Source of the DNA: Candidatus Gastranaerophilales bacterium
GTDB lineage: Bacteria; Cyanobacteriota; Vampirovibrionia; Gastranaerophilales; Gastranaerophilaceae
Direction of reading: 5' to 3'
Length of the DNA stretch: 64,000 nucleotides
NCBI GenBank assembly: GCA_944325945.1
Contig: CALVBW010000031.1
Span: 111,442-175,441, forward strand
The translations under genes and the position numbers were made by a program. Shown in pieces: positions 56,930-64,000 of the stretch (its first letter is position 1; every line of letters starts with the position of its first letter). Under the pieces are notes generated by a model, which did no database searches, was not told where the DNA came from, and saw only the letters and a list, made by a program, of their open reading frames with translations.

Positions 56930-57733
56930 CTATAATTGTGAACTTTGTTTTGTCAGTGCGCATTCGCAATTTTTGCGTTCTGTTGGAATATTTTCTATCA
57001 TATTGAATAAAAGTGTTTTAAGATTTTGAACATTATTGTTGAAAACTTCAATAACGGCATGATGCGAAACCGGCGGTACGTCACCGACAAGTCCTGCGTC
57101 GTAATCGGTTATCAAGGAAATGTTCAACGGACACATATCGAGTTCTTTGACAAGGTAAGCCTCTGGAAATGCAGACATATTGATTACCTGCCAGCCCTGA
57201 TTTGTAAAGAATTTGGACTCTGCCTTGGTTGAAAATCTCGGACCGTTTATTACAACAACTGTTCCTGTTTCATGAATATTAATACCTAATTTTTTACCTT
57301 CTTCAATCGCCAGTTTTCTAAGTTCCGGACAATAAGGATCCGCAGCGGACGGATGAGTTACAACAGGACCTTCAAAAAACGTTGATTTTCTGCCGTCAGT
57401 CCAGTCCACAAACTGATCGCAAATTACAAAATCTCCGGGTTTAACTTCTTTTTGCAAGCTTCCTGCTGCACACGGCGAGATTACCCTCTCGCATCCGATT
57501 GATTTCATTGCCCATACGTTTGCTCTGTAGTTTATTAAATGAGGCAATATGGTATGATTTCTGCCGTGGCGCGGCATAAATGCAACATTATGTCTGCCGA
57601 TTTTTCCTAAAAATATATTGTCGCTCGGCATTCCGTACGGCGTCTCAACCTTTATTTCTTCAATGTCATCCAAAAATTTATAAAATCCGGATCCGCCAAA
57701 TACACCGATTGTTGCTAATTTCTTTTGTTCCAT
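56930..57733 (-). CDS. mtnP: S-methyl-5'-thioadenosine phosphorylase
   Basis: 267 residues. Splits 5'-methylthioadenosine to adenine and 5-methylthioribose 1-phosphate in methionine salvage and polyamine metabolism. GVFGGSGFYKFLDD (phosphate site), MPRHGRNHTILPHLINYRANVWAM, AAGSLQKEVKPGDFVICDQFVDWT and NGPRFSTKAESKFF are the family motifs. The substrate loop VINMSAFPEAYL near 180 and LITDYDAG near 209 fit an MTA or purine phosphorylase. Some relatives take inosine or guanosine. It opens the minus-strand mtnP-yggT-trkA-trkH series. Confidence 0.92.
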   Translation of the reverse strand: MEQKKLATIGVFGGSGFYKFLDDIEEIKVETPYGMPSDNIFLGKIGRHNVAFMPRHGRNHTILPHLINYRANVWAMKSIGCERVISPCAAGSLQKEVKPGDFVICDQFVDWTDGRKSTFFEGPVVTHPSAADPYCPELRKLAIEEGKKLGINIHETGTVVVINGPRFSTKAESKFFTNQGWQVINMSAFPEAYLVKELDMCPLNISLITDYDAGLVGDVPPVSHHAVIEVFNNNVQNLKTLLFNMIENIPTERKNCECALTKQSSQL

Positions 57734-58027
57734 TTTTTTACCTCATTTAAATTTATTACAAAATTTATTTTATCATAAATTAAAAATTATTGGAAATATG
57801 TGAATTTATCGTACAAAATACACTAAATGTTAAGCGACTGAAACGCGCTCAACAAGCGGTTTTTGCAATGAACAATAATGGGTGATTGTTTATTAGGACT
57901 TGAAATTTAAAATTTTTGTATTACGATATTTATATAAAGTTTATTCCAAAAAGTTATAATTTAAGCAAAAACACAACCGTTTAAAGGAGACTTGGAGGAT
58001 TTCAATTTACAACCAGAGGATTACATT

Positions 58028-58639
58028 TTGAAAAAGTTATTACTATTCACTATTGCAATAGTGTTTATGTCCTGCACACAATGCTTTGCAACCGATGTAA
58101 ACACAATTAAAGCGACAATTGTAAAACACTCTATCGAAATGGGAGTTGATCCGGCAATCGCTTTAAGTATTGCAAGAGCGGAATCAGGCTTCAGACATGA
58201 AGCAAGAAGCGCACACGGCGCTGTGGGAGTATTCCAGTTAATGCCGTCTACTGCGAAGAGAATGGGGCTTAATGCTTATTCTTTGAACGATAATATCAAA
58301 GGCGGAATTATGTACTATAAAAATATGTACAAAATGTTCGGATCAATGGAATTGGCACTCGCTGCATATAATGCGGGACCCGGAAACGTAAAAAGATATA
58401 ACAATAAAGTTCCGCCGTATGCTGAAACAAAAAGATTTATTGCAAAGATTATGACGGATTACAACAGGCTCAAGGCAAACCCTGATCCTGCAATGAAAGC
58501 TACGACAGTTCAGCAGACAACAGCTCCTAAAGGCGCGCCTGCACCTGTAGTATCAAGAGTTGAGGAAAAATTGGAATTGGATGTTCTGGATGAAAATCCT
58601 ATAGAATTGGAATTAAATCCGGAAACTTTCGCAATTTAG
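58028..58639 (+). CDS. Lytic transglycosylase (SLT domain), secreted
   Basis: 203 residues from the TTG at 58028, where AGAGGA lies seven bases upstream and the protein begins with a proper signal peptide (MKKLLLFTIAIVFMSCTQCFA). A TTG 36 bases earlier would bury that signal. The SLT domain has the catalytic glutamate in ARAESGFRHEARS and then HGAVGVFQLMPSTAKRMG, ALAAYNAGPGNVKRY and YAETKRFIAKI. It cleaves peptidoglycan without hydrolysis. A cysteine in the signal region (SCTQC) leaves a lipoprotein possible. It ends at a strong terminator. Confidence 0.92.
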   Translation: MKKLLLFTIAIVFMSCTQCFATDVNTIKATIVKHSIEMGVDPAIALSIARAESGFRHEARSAHGAVGVFQLMPSTAKRMGLNAYSLNDNIKGGIMYYKNMYKMFGSMELALAAYNAGPGNVKRYNNKVPPYAETKRFIAKIMTDYNRLKANPDPAMKATTVQQTTAPKGAPAPVVSRVEEKLELDVLDENPIELELNPETFAI

Positions 58640-58659
58640 CTTAACAAAAACGAATATCA

Positions 58660-58690
58660 AAAAAGATGCTTGAAAAAGCATCTTTTTTTT
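58660..58690 (+). terminator. Terminator of the transglycosylase gene
   Basis: AAAAAGATGCTT pairs with AAGCATCTTTTT around GAAA and leads into a run of T. Confidence 0.87.
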
Positions 58691-58724
58691 GGGTCTTATA
58701 TAGCAAACTTCACTAAAAATGGCT

Positions 58725-58860
58725 AAAATTGGCACCCTGAAGTCGTTTCAGGGTCTCGTAGTTTTGGGATACTGAAACAAGTTCAGAATGAAAGAATGAC
58801 CAAAACGCAGTTTGGGGGTTCTACCCCAACATTCTCCCGTTGGGCTGAAAGCCCTATCTG
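58725..58860. repeat. Palindromic extragenic repeats
   Basis: It contains ACCCTGA..TTCAGGGT (58732), CTGAAACAAGTTCAGAATGA, TTGGGG/CCCCAA and GGGCTGAAAGCCC hairpins. The first is nearly identical to the palindrome at 11702 in the prepilin leader. No gene is seen here. Confidence 0.65.
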
Positions 58861-58866
58861 CTTTGC

Positions 58867-60027
58867 TTAGTTATAAGCTTTGAAGAATTCTTCAAGGAGT
58901 TTTTGCCCCTGAATCATTGTTGTATAATCGACATATTCATTTGCAGAATGCATATTATAAACATTTGCAAGTCCAACGAGATACGGAGCGAATTTTTCAC
59001 CTTTTGAATTTGTTTGATTTGCATAAATATGAGTTTCAGCGCCTGCATGGAATGAAGAAATTTCCGGTGTAATTCCTGCTTTTTTGGCAACAGCTTCAAA
59101 CAAAATAGGAATATAGTTGTCATCAACTTTTTCAAATGCAGGCATGTGTTCCTGGAAGGTAATCCCGGCTTCTGCAATTCCTGCAAACTCTTTGTTAAAA
59201 TCGTCAACGACAAATTTCATAAGATTTTTTAATTCTTCTTCTTTTTCAACGCAGGAACTTCTGATAGAATAGGTAGCTTCTCCATGGGTGTTAATAATAT
59301 TTGTAACGTCGAGGTTGCCTGCGGAAATTCCTCCTATGTTGCAGGATGTGACAATATCTTCGCCTTCCGAATAAAAAACTCCCTGTGGAAGGTCAGCAAC
59401 CAGATCAGCCAGAAGTTTTGCGGCATTTTCGCGGGTTTGATCACCGATATCAATGCCGGAGTGTCCGCCTTTAAAGCTGTTGACAACAAGTTTTGCAATA
59501 GTATAGCTTGCACCTGATGTCAAAAGTTGACCGAGTTTGTCGCTGTCCAGCACGAGTACATATTTAGATTTCAGTTTTGAAAAATCAATATTCCGAATCC
59601 CTGTCATGCCGGATTCTTCATCGCGGGTGAAAATTATTTCCAGCCCGCCGTGTTTGTATTCTTTGTCATTAGCAAGCTTTTTAGCAAAATACAAAGCCTG
59701 AGCAACGCCGGCTTTGTCGTCAGCACCGAGAGTCCTGCCGTCAGCTTTTATTAAATCTCCGTCGAGTATAACTTTTACGGCAGAATCATCACCTATTACA
59801 TCCATATGTGCTGATAAAAGCAACGGAATTTTTTTGCTGTCAGTTGCTTCAATATTTATATGAACGTTTTTGTAATTATCGAGTTCACAATTAATATTAT
59901 TTTTTTTGCAATAATCAACAATCCAGTTTGCTACGGTTTCTTCACCGAGTGACGGTGAAGGTATTTGTGCCAGATTACAAAACAAATCAATAAGTTCATT
60001 TTCTTGGCGTAATGTTTTTAAATCCAT
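58867..60027 (-). CDS. M20-family aminopeptidase (PepT-like)
   Basis: 386 residues from the ATG at 60027 (GAGG seven bases upstream; the ATG at 60033 is too close to it). Two-zinc peptidase of the PepT/M20 group: SAHMDVIGDD (first zinc ligand), GADDKAGVAQALY (bridging Asp), FTRDEESGMTG (catalytic Glu and ligand), VLDSDK, FKGGHSGID in the dimerisation domain, and NMHSANEYVD at the end. Members release N-terminal residues from tripeptides. It is transcribed alone between mutS2 and the repeats. Confidence 0.9.
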   Translation of the reverse strand: MDLKTLRQENELIDLFCNLAQIPSPSLGEETVANWIVDYCKKNNINCELDNYKNVHINIEATDSKKIPLLLSAHMDVIGDDSAVKVILDGDLIKADGRTLGADDKAGVAQALYFAKKLANDKEYKHGGLEIIFTRDEESGMTGIRNIDFSKLKSKYVLVLDSDKLGQLLTSGASYTIAKLVVNSFKGGHSGIDIGDQTRENAAKLLADLVADLPQGVFYSEGEDIVTSCNIGGISAGNLDVTNIINTHGEATYSIRSSCVEKEEELKNLMKFVVDDFNKEFAGIAEAGITFQEHMPAFEKVDDNYIPILFEAVAKKAGITPEISSFHAGAETHIYANQTNSKGEKFAPYLVGLANVYNMHSANEYVDYTTMIQGQKLLEEFFKAYN

Positions 60028-60091
60028 TATCATACCTCTTTTCTTTTATTATTTTTAATAATACCACAGAATTGTTTTTATTGCAAATACG

Positions 60092-62458
60092 CTAATTGAT
60101 GTCTACGACGCTAACTCCGTCTCCGCCTTCAGTATCTTCACCCGGTCTGAATTTTGCGACGTAGGGTGAATCTGCCAGAAAGTCTCGAACGGCTGATTTC
60201 AGGGCTCCTGTGCCATGCCCGTGGATAATTGTGACAGGTGAAAGGTTTGCGAGGCTTGCCTTATCAAGGTAAAATTCAAGGCTGTCGAGAGCATCTTCCA
60301 CTCTGTAACCTCTCAAATCGAGAGTGTTTGAAAGGTTTAGACGTTTTACTTCAAATTTTTCAAAGCTGCTCGGCGTATAAATTTTGACCGGCTCTTTGTA
60401 ATTTTCGTCCAGCACTGCGAGTTTTTCGGTTTTAATTTTGGTTTTTATGTTGCCCATTTGAACAAAAACATTACCGTGCCTGTCGGGTTTGGAAAGAACC
60501 GTAACGGGCTGATGAAGTTCTTTGAGCATAACTTTATCATCGGGTTTTACTTTATCCCAGTCAATTTCGAGGTATTTTTGTTTTTCGTCATGGTCAGAGA
60601 TTTTGCCTCTGAAATCCTGTTCCAGTTTTGCAAGGCGGGCATATGAGCGGCGGGCAATTTTTTCGGATTTTTCGCGGCGGAGTTCATCTAATATATCTTT
60701 AATTTCCGCTTTTACGCTCAAAAGCTCGCGGTCAAATTTGTCTTTTATATTTTTAATTGTTTTTTTCTTGTCTTTTTTAAGTGTTGACAGGTTTTCTTCG
60801 TATTCCTGTTTTACGGAGAGAGATGTTTCCTTGAGCTCTTCTGCTTCTTCAAGGTTTTTGGATAATTGCATTTGTGTTTCCTGAAGCTTTTCCACCACAA
60901 GGATTGAAGGATCTTTTTGTGATACGAGAATATTTTTGGCTTTGTCGACTATTTCTTTATCCAGCCCGAGGTTTGACGAAATTGCAATGGCGTTGCTCAA
61001 TCCGGGAATCCCTAACAGCAGTTTGTAGGTAGGTTTTAGAGATTCCGTATCAAATTCAACCGAGGCATTTTTGAAATAAGGATTAACGTATTCAAGTGAT
61101 TTAAGTTCGCCGTAGTGAGTTGTAACGGTTGAAAATACGTTTTTTCCTGCCAGATATTCCAGAATTACCTGCGCAAGCACGGCGCCTTCCTGAGGATCTG
61201 TTCCCGCACAGATTTCATCAAGCAGAATAAAAGTTTCGTCGTCGGATTTGTTTACTATTTCAATAATATTTGTCATGTGTGAAGAAAACGTTGAAAGGCT
61301 TTGTTCAATACTTTGAGCGTCGCCAATATCAGCAAAAATATTTTTGAAAGGATAGAGTTTTGCGTTTGTTGCGGGCAGAAACATGCCGGCTTTTGCCATA
61401 ATAAGGAAAAGCCCGATTGTCTTTAGCGTAACGGTTTTTCCGCCTGTATTGGAGCCTGTTATGATAACGGATTTGTAATCGCGTCCGATTTCAAAGTCGT
61501 TTGCCACAACGTTTTCTACCGTTCCTATTAAAAGCGGATGCCGCATGTTTTCAAGAATTACTTCTTTATTAGATATAATTTCGGGTTCCGCAGCCTGAAT
61601 TTTTACGGCATAACGCGCTTTTGCAAAGTGAAAATCAATCTCCGCAAGGAGCTTTTCCGATAATTTAAGCTCCGCAAGCTGCATTTTTACAAGATTTGTA
61701 AGCTCAACGAGAATTTTTATCAATTCAGAATGAATTTTTGATTTAATCTCGCGGATTTTGTTATTAATCGGGACAATTTGTTCGGGTTCTATATAAAAAG
61801 TTTTGCTTGTTGCGGAAACGTCGTGGACAATCCCGGGGACTTTGCTTTTTGAAGATGCCATAACCTGAAAAACAATTCTGTCGTCGCGGGTTGTGTAGAT
61901 ATTTTCCTGCAGGTGTTTGGAAAAATCAGAAGACGTCATAAGCTCATTAACTTTTGTTTTGAGATTTTTTTCGGTTTCCCGTAAAGACGCAAAAAGCCCT
62001 TTAAGCTCCGGCGTTGCATCGTGTTTTATGTTTAACGTGTCATCAAAGGTTGAAAAAATCTTTTCTTCAAGCTCTTTATCAACTATTAAATCCCTTGAAA
62101 TCTTATAAAGACAGGTGTCTGAGAGGGTGTTTTCCGTAAGAAATTTCTTAACAAGCCTTGATGTCCTGAAAGTTTTTGCAATGTCGTTGAGTTCTTCTTC
62201 ATTAAGGTAGCTTGAAAATGAATTTCTTTCTATTTTTTCAATGTCGGCAACAAATTCGACCGGAATATCAAGAGCGTTATCAAGAATTCTTTTGGCCTCT
62301 TTTGTAAATTCCAGCTGTGATTTAATCTCCTCCGCCGTATCAAAAATTTTTGCATTCAAACAAAGAGTCCTGCTTTGCGGGGTTTTGGCAAACACCGCAA
62401 GTTTTTCCAGTACACTGTGAAATTCCAATGAATTAAGACTTCTTGATACAATATCCAT
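60092..62458 (-). CDS. mutS2: Endonuclease MutS2
   Basis: 788 residues from the ATG at 62458; upstream sequence in frame has no ribosome-binding site and is not family-like. No mismatch-recognition domain is present, as expected of MutS2. The ATPase core has Walker A ITGSNTGGKTVTLKT (about 335), EQSLSTFSSHM, ILLDEICAGTDPQEGA, TTHYGELKSLEY. A coiled-coil region follows (about 515-620), and the C-terminal Smr nuclease domain (LDLRGYRVEDALDSL, TIIHGHGTGALK, GEGGDGVSVV-like end) completes it. MutS2 limits recombination and acts on stalled ribosomes in some bacteria. It is divergent from gltD. Confidence 0.95.
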   Translation of the reverse strand: MDIVSRSLNSLEFHSVLEKLAVFAKTPQSRTLCLNAKIFDTAEEIKSQLEFTKEAKRILDNALDIPVEFVADIEKIERNSFSSYLNEEELNDIAKTFRTSRLVKKFLTENTLSDTCLYKISRDLIVDKELEEKIFSTFDDTLNIKHDATPELKGLFASLRETEKNLKTKVNELMTSSDFSKHLQENIYTTRDDRIVFQVMASSKSKVPGIVHDVSATSKTFYIEPEQIVPINNKIREIKSKIHSELIKILVELTNLVKMQLAELKLSEKLLAEIDFHFAKARYAVKIQAAEPEIISNKEVILENMRHPLLIGTVENVVANDFEIGRDYKSVIITGSNTGGKTVTLKTIGLFLIMAKAGMFLPATNAKLYPFKNIFADIGDAQSIEQSLSTFSSHMTNIIEIVNKSDDETFILLDEICAGTDPQEGAVLAQVILEYLAGKNVFSTVTTHYGELKSLEYVNPYFKNASVEFDTESLKPTYKLLLGIPGLSNAIAISSNLGLDKEIVDKAKNILVSQKDPSILVVEKLQETQMQLSKNLEEAEELKETSLSVKQEYEENLSTLKKDKKKTIKNIKDKFDRELLSVKAEIKDILDELRREKSEKIARRSYARLAKLEQDFRGKISDHDEKQKYLEIDWDKVKPDDKVMLKELHQPVTVLSKPDRHGNVFVQMGNIKTKIKTEKLAVLDENYKEPVKIYTPSSFEKFEVKRLNLSNTLDLRGYRVEDALDSLEFYLDKASLANLSPVTIIHGHGTGALKSAVRDFLADSPYVAKFRPGEDTEGGDGVSVVDIN

Positions 62459-62541
62459 AATATTATTTAAAACCAAGCATAAAATATTTGCAATTGTTAT
62501 TTTTTGCTGATAAAATAGTAATGGATAAGGGGAGATTAAAA

Positions 62542-63912
62542 ATGGCAGTTGAAAGACAAAGGGTTGCGGAACAGGATAAAATACAGAGACGTCACAATTT
62601 TGACCCTGTAGAGAGTAATTTGACGGAAGAACAGGTAAAGCTTGAGGCGTCAAGATGTTTGAATTGCAAAAACCCCAGATGCGTTCAGGGGTGTCCCGTC
62701 AATATTCAAATACCTGAATTTATTCACGCAATTAAAGAAGGAAATTTGGATAAAGCCGGTGAAATTATCCGTGAAACAAGTATGCTGCCGTCAGTGTGCG
62801 GAAGGGTTTGTCCGCAGGAAAGACAATGCGAAGGCAACTGTGTTCTCGGGATCAAGGGTGAAGCTGTTTCAATCGGCGCACTAGAACGGTATGTAGGCGA
62901 TAACACAAAAGCCGAAACCACAGAAATTAAGCCCTCAGGTAAAAAAGTTGCGATTGTAGGCTCAGGCTGCGCAGGGATTACGGCAGCCGCGGATTTGAGA
63001 AAAGCAGGGCATGAAGTTGTTGTTTTTGAAGCACTTCACGCACTCGGGGGCGTATTAAGATACGGGATTCCGCCTTTCAGACTTCCCAGAACTGTTCTTG
63101 ACAGAGAAATCACAAATCTTAAAAACATGGGAGTTGAATTCAAAACCAACGTCGTTGTCGGAAAATCAATTACACTTAAACAATTGAAAGAGGACGGATT
63201 TGACGCAATATTTATTTGTTCCGGTGCCGGATTACCCAAAATGCTCCACGTTCCGGGCGAAAACCTTAACGGAGTATTTTCCGCAAATGAATTTTTGACA
63301 CGCGTAAACTTGATGCATGCCGGACAGCCAGACAGCCCGACACCTTTAAAAGTCGGCAAAAAAGCTGCCGTGTTCGGCGGCGGAAACGTTGCGATGGATG
63401 CCGCAAGAACAGCCGTCAGAGTCGGATTTGAAGAAGTTTACATAATTTACCGCAGAACTGAAAAGGAACTTCCCGCACGTCTTGAAGAAATCAGGCATGC
63501 AAAAGAAGAAGGCATTATTTTCAAATTCCTTTACGCACCGAAAAAAATTTTAGGCGAAGAAGGTTATGTAAAAGGCGTTGAGCTTGAGGTTATGGAGCTT
63601 GGCGAACCCGATGAAAGCGGGCGCAGACGTCCTGTTTCAACAGGCAAAACAGAGGTTATGGAGCTTGATACCGTAATCGTCGCGCTCGGCACCGGCCCGA
63701 ATCCGATTATCCAAAAGTCTGCTGAGGCAGAAGGTTTGGAAATTATTACCGACAAAAAAGGCTATATTACGGTCGACGGTGAAACAAGAGCAACAAACAT
63801 TCCGACGGTTTACGCCGGAGGTGACGTAGCTCCTGTCGGTGAATCCAATGCAATTAACGCTATGGGAGCAGGCAAAAAAGCTGCAAAAGCTATTAATGAA
63901 ATGTTAAAGTAG
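62542..63912 (+). CDS. gltD: Glutamate synthase small subunit / NADPH-dependent oxidoreductase beta subunit
   Basis: 456 residues from the ATG at 62542, where GGGGAG is seven bases upstream. Two 4Fe-4S sites near the N-terminus (CLNCKNPRCVQGCPVNI and CGRVCPQERQCEGNC) are followed by an FAD-binding motif (VAIVGSGCAGITAAADLRKAGHEVVVFEA) and an NADPH-binding motif (AAVFGGGNVAMDAARTAVR). It passes electrons from NADPH to the glutamate-forming large subunit; the large subunit is not in the window. A role as NfnB-like or other GltD-type reductase subunit is possible. The next gene starts eight bases later and is cut by the window edge. Confidence 0.88.
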   Translation: MAVERQRVAEQDKIQRRHNFDPVESNLTEEQVKLEASRCLNCKNPRCVQGCPVNIQIPEFIHAIKEGNLDKAGEIIRETSMLPSVCGRVCPQERQCEGNCVLGIKGEAVSIGALERYVGDNTKAETTEIKPSGKKVAIVGSGCAGITAAADLRKAGHEVVVFEALHALGGVLRYGIPPFRLPRTVLDREITNLKNMGVEFKTNVVVGKSITLKQLKEDGFDAIFICSGAGLPKMLHVPGENLNGVFSANEFLTRVNLMHAGQPDSPTPLKVGKKAAVFGGGNVAMDAARTAVRVGFEEVYIIYRRTEKELPARLEEIRHAKEEGIIFKFLYAPKKILGEEGYVKGVELEVMELGEPDESGRRRPVSTGKTEVMELDTVIVALGTGPNPIIQKSAEAEGLEIITDKKGYITVDGETRATNIPTVYAGGDVAPVGESNAINAMGAGKKAAKAINEMLK

Positions 63913-63920
63913 GTATTTTT

Positions 63921-64000
63921 ATGGATACAAATGCGGAAATTAAAGAGTTTAGGGTGTGTTATACCAAAAAAACTTTATTTATTATATTTTTTGGTATTCT
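63921..64000 (+). CDS. Start of a membrane protein (3' end outside the window)
   Basis: Only 26 residues are seen: MDTNAEIKEFRVCYTKKTLFIIFFGI. A charged N-terminus precedes the beginning of a hydrophobic helix. No family can be named. It lies eight bases after gltD and may be in the same operon; no clear ribosome-binding site is visible. Confidence 0.5.
   Translation, partial: MDTNAEIKEFRVCYTKKTLFIIFFGI

Noticed and set aside
57992..58027. TTG at 57992 as start of the lytic transglycosylase
   Set aside because: GGAG is only two bases away from it and the signal peptide would be displaced; the TTG at 58028 fits both.
62459..62653. Longer N-terminus for MutS2
   Set aside because: The extra 65 residues are hydrophobic, unlike the family, and would run into gltD; the ATG at 62458 gives the normal length.

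Overview
The window looks like a chromosomal stretch from a gut-type, Gram-negative, low-GC, anaerobic or microaerophilic bacterium. I infer a non-photosynthetic cyanobacterial relative of the Melainabacteria/Gastranaerophilales type, from several lines. Prepilins carry the FTLAEVLITLGIIGVVAAMTIP-like N-terminus that is very common in that group. The envelope is double-membraned (LptC/LptA, TolC, a beta-barrel protein). ThrRS lacks the TGS domain and SSB lacks the acidic tail. Catabolism looks fermentative, with an O2-detoxification operon. This placement is inference, since no rRNA is present. There is no phage, insertion sequence, CRISPR array or rRNA; one tRNA-Gly(CCC) is present. Most of the DNA is densely packed housekeeping genes.

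Layout. 0-4 kb: tail of a probable PEP carboxykinase, then on the minus strand a ferredoxin, deoB, a secreted protein and a sigma-70 factor, divergent from an exported thioredoxin-like protein. 4-10.5 kb (minus): ruvA-dnaA, a small unknown gene, a signal-less beta-barrel protein, an M49-like metallopeptidase, rlmH and a MscS channel. 10.5-16.5 kb is the most unusual part: tRNA-Gly, a prepilin whose very long leader is built from extragenic repeat DNA and begins with a G10 tract, two PlsC-type acyltransferases, a large phosphohexomutase and a second repeat-filled intergenic region. 16.5-22 kb (plus): two small unknown genes, a radical SAM-DUF2344 protein, RNase E/G, a membrane protein and a tiny pseudopilin, then panE on the other strand. 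23-30 kb: HD phosphohydrolase, M16 peptidase, and the Fur-family regulator/rubredoxin/rubrerythrin/flavodiiron operon.

30-40 kb: glycosyltransferase, thrS, two XRE regulators, ssb with a DUF1537 kinase and PdxA, secDF, dapA and a second prepilin. 40-47 kb is one long plus-strand operon: lptC-lptA-TPR-dprA-topA-aroE. 47-49 kb is a 603-residue protein of unknown type. 49-58 kb (minus): MacAB-TolC-like export system, TrkAH potassium uptake, YggT and MTA phosphorylase. 58-64 kb: lytic transglycosylase, M20 peptidase, MutS2, the small subunit of glutamate synthase, and the start of a membrane protein.

The best candidate for something undescribed is the prepilin at 10886-12154. Its strong ribosome-binding site and ATG are followed within 10 codons by ten G residues, and a slip of one base either way meets a stop codon within a few codons. 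The open frame then runs through about 0.5 kb of palindromic repeat DNA before reaching the FTLAEV pilin signal. It looks like a phase-variable surface protein whose leader grew by repeat insertion. Secondary candidates are a Shine-Dalgarno-sequestering terminator hairpin (7320-7357), an 8-1-8 operator-like palindrome before a sigma factor, a GC-rich leader element shared by the sigma-factor and thrS mRNAs, several apparently leaderless genes, and the unknown 603-residue protein.
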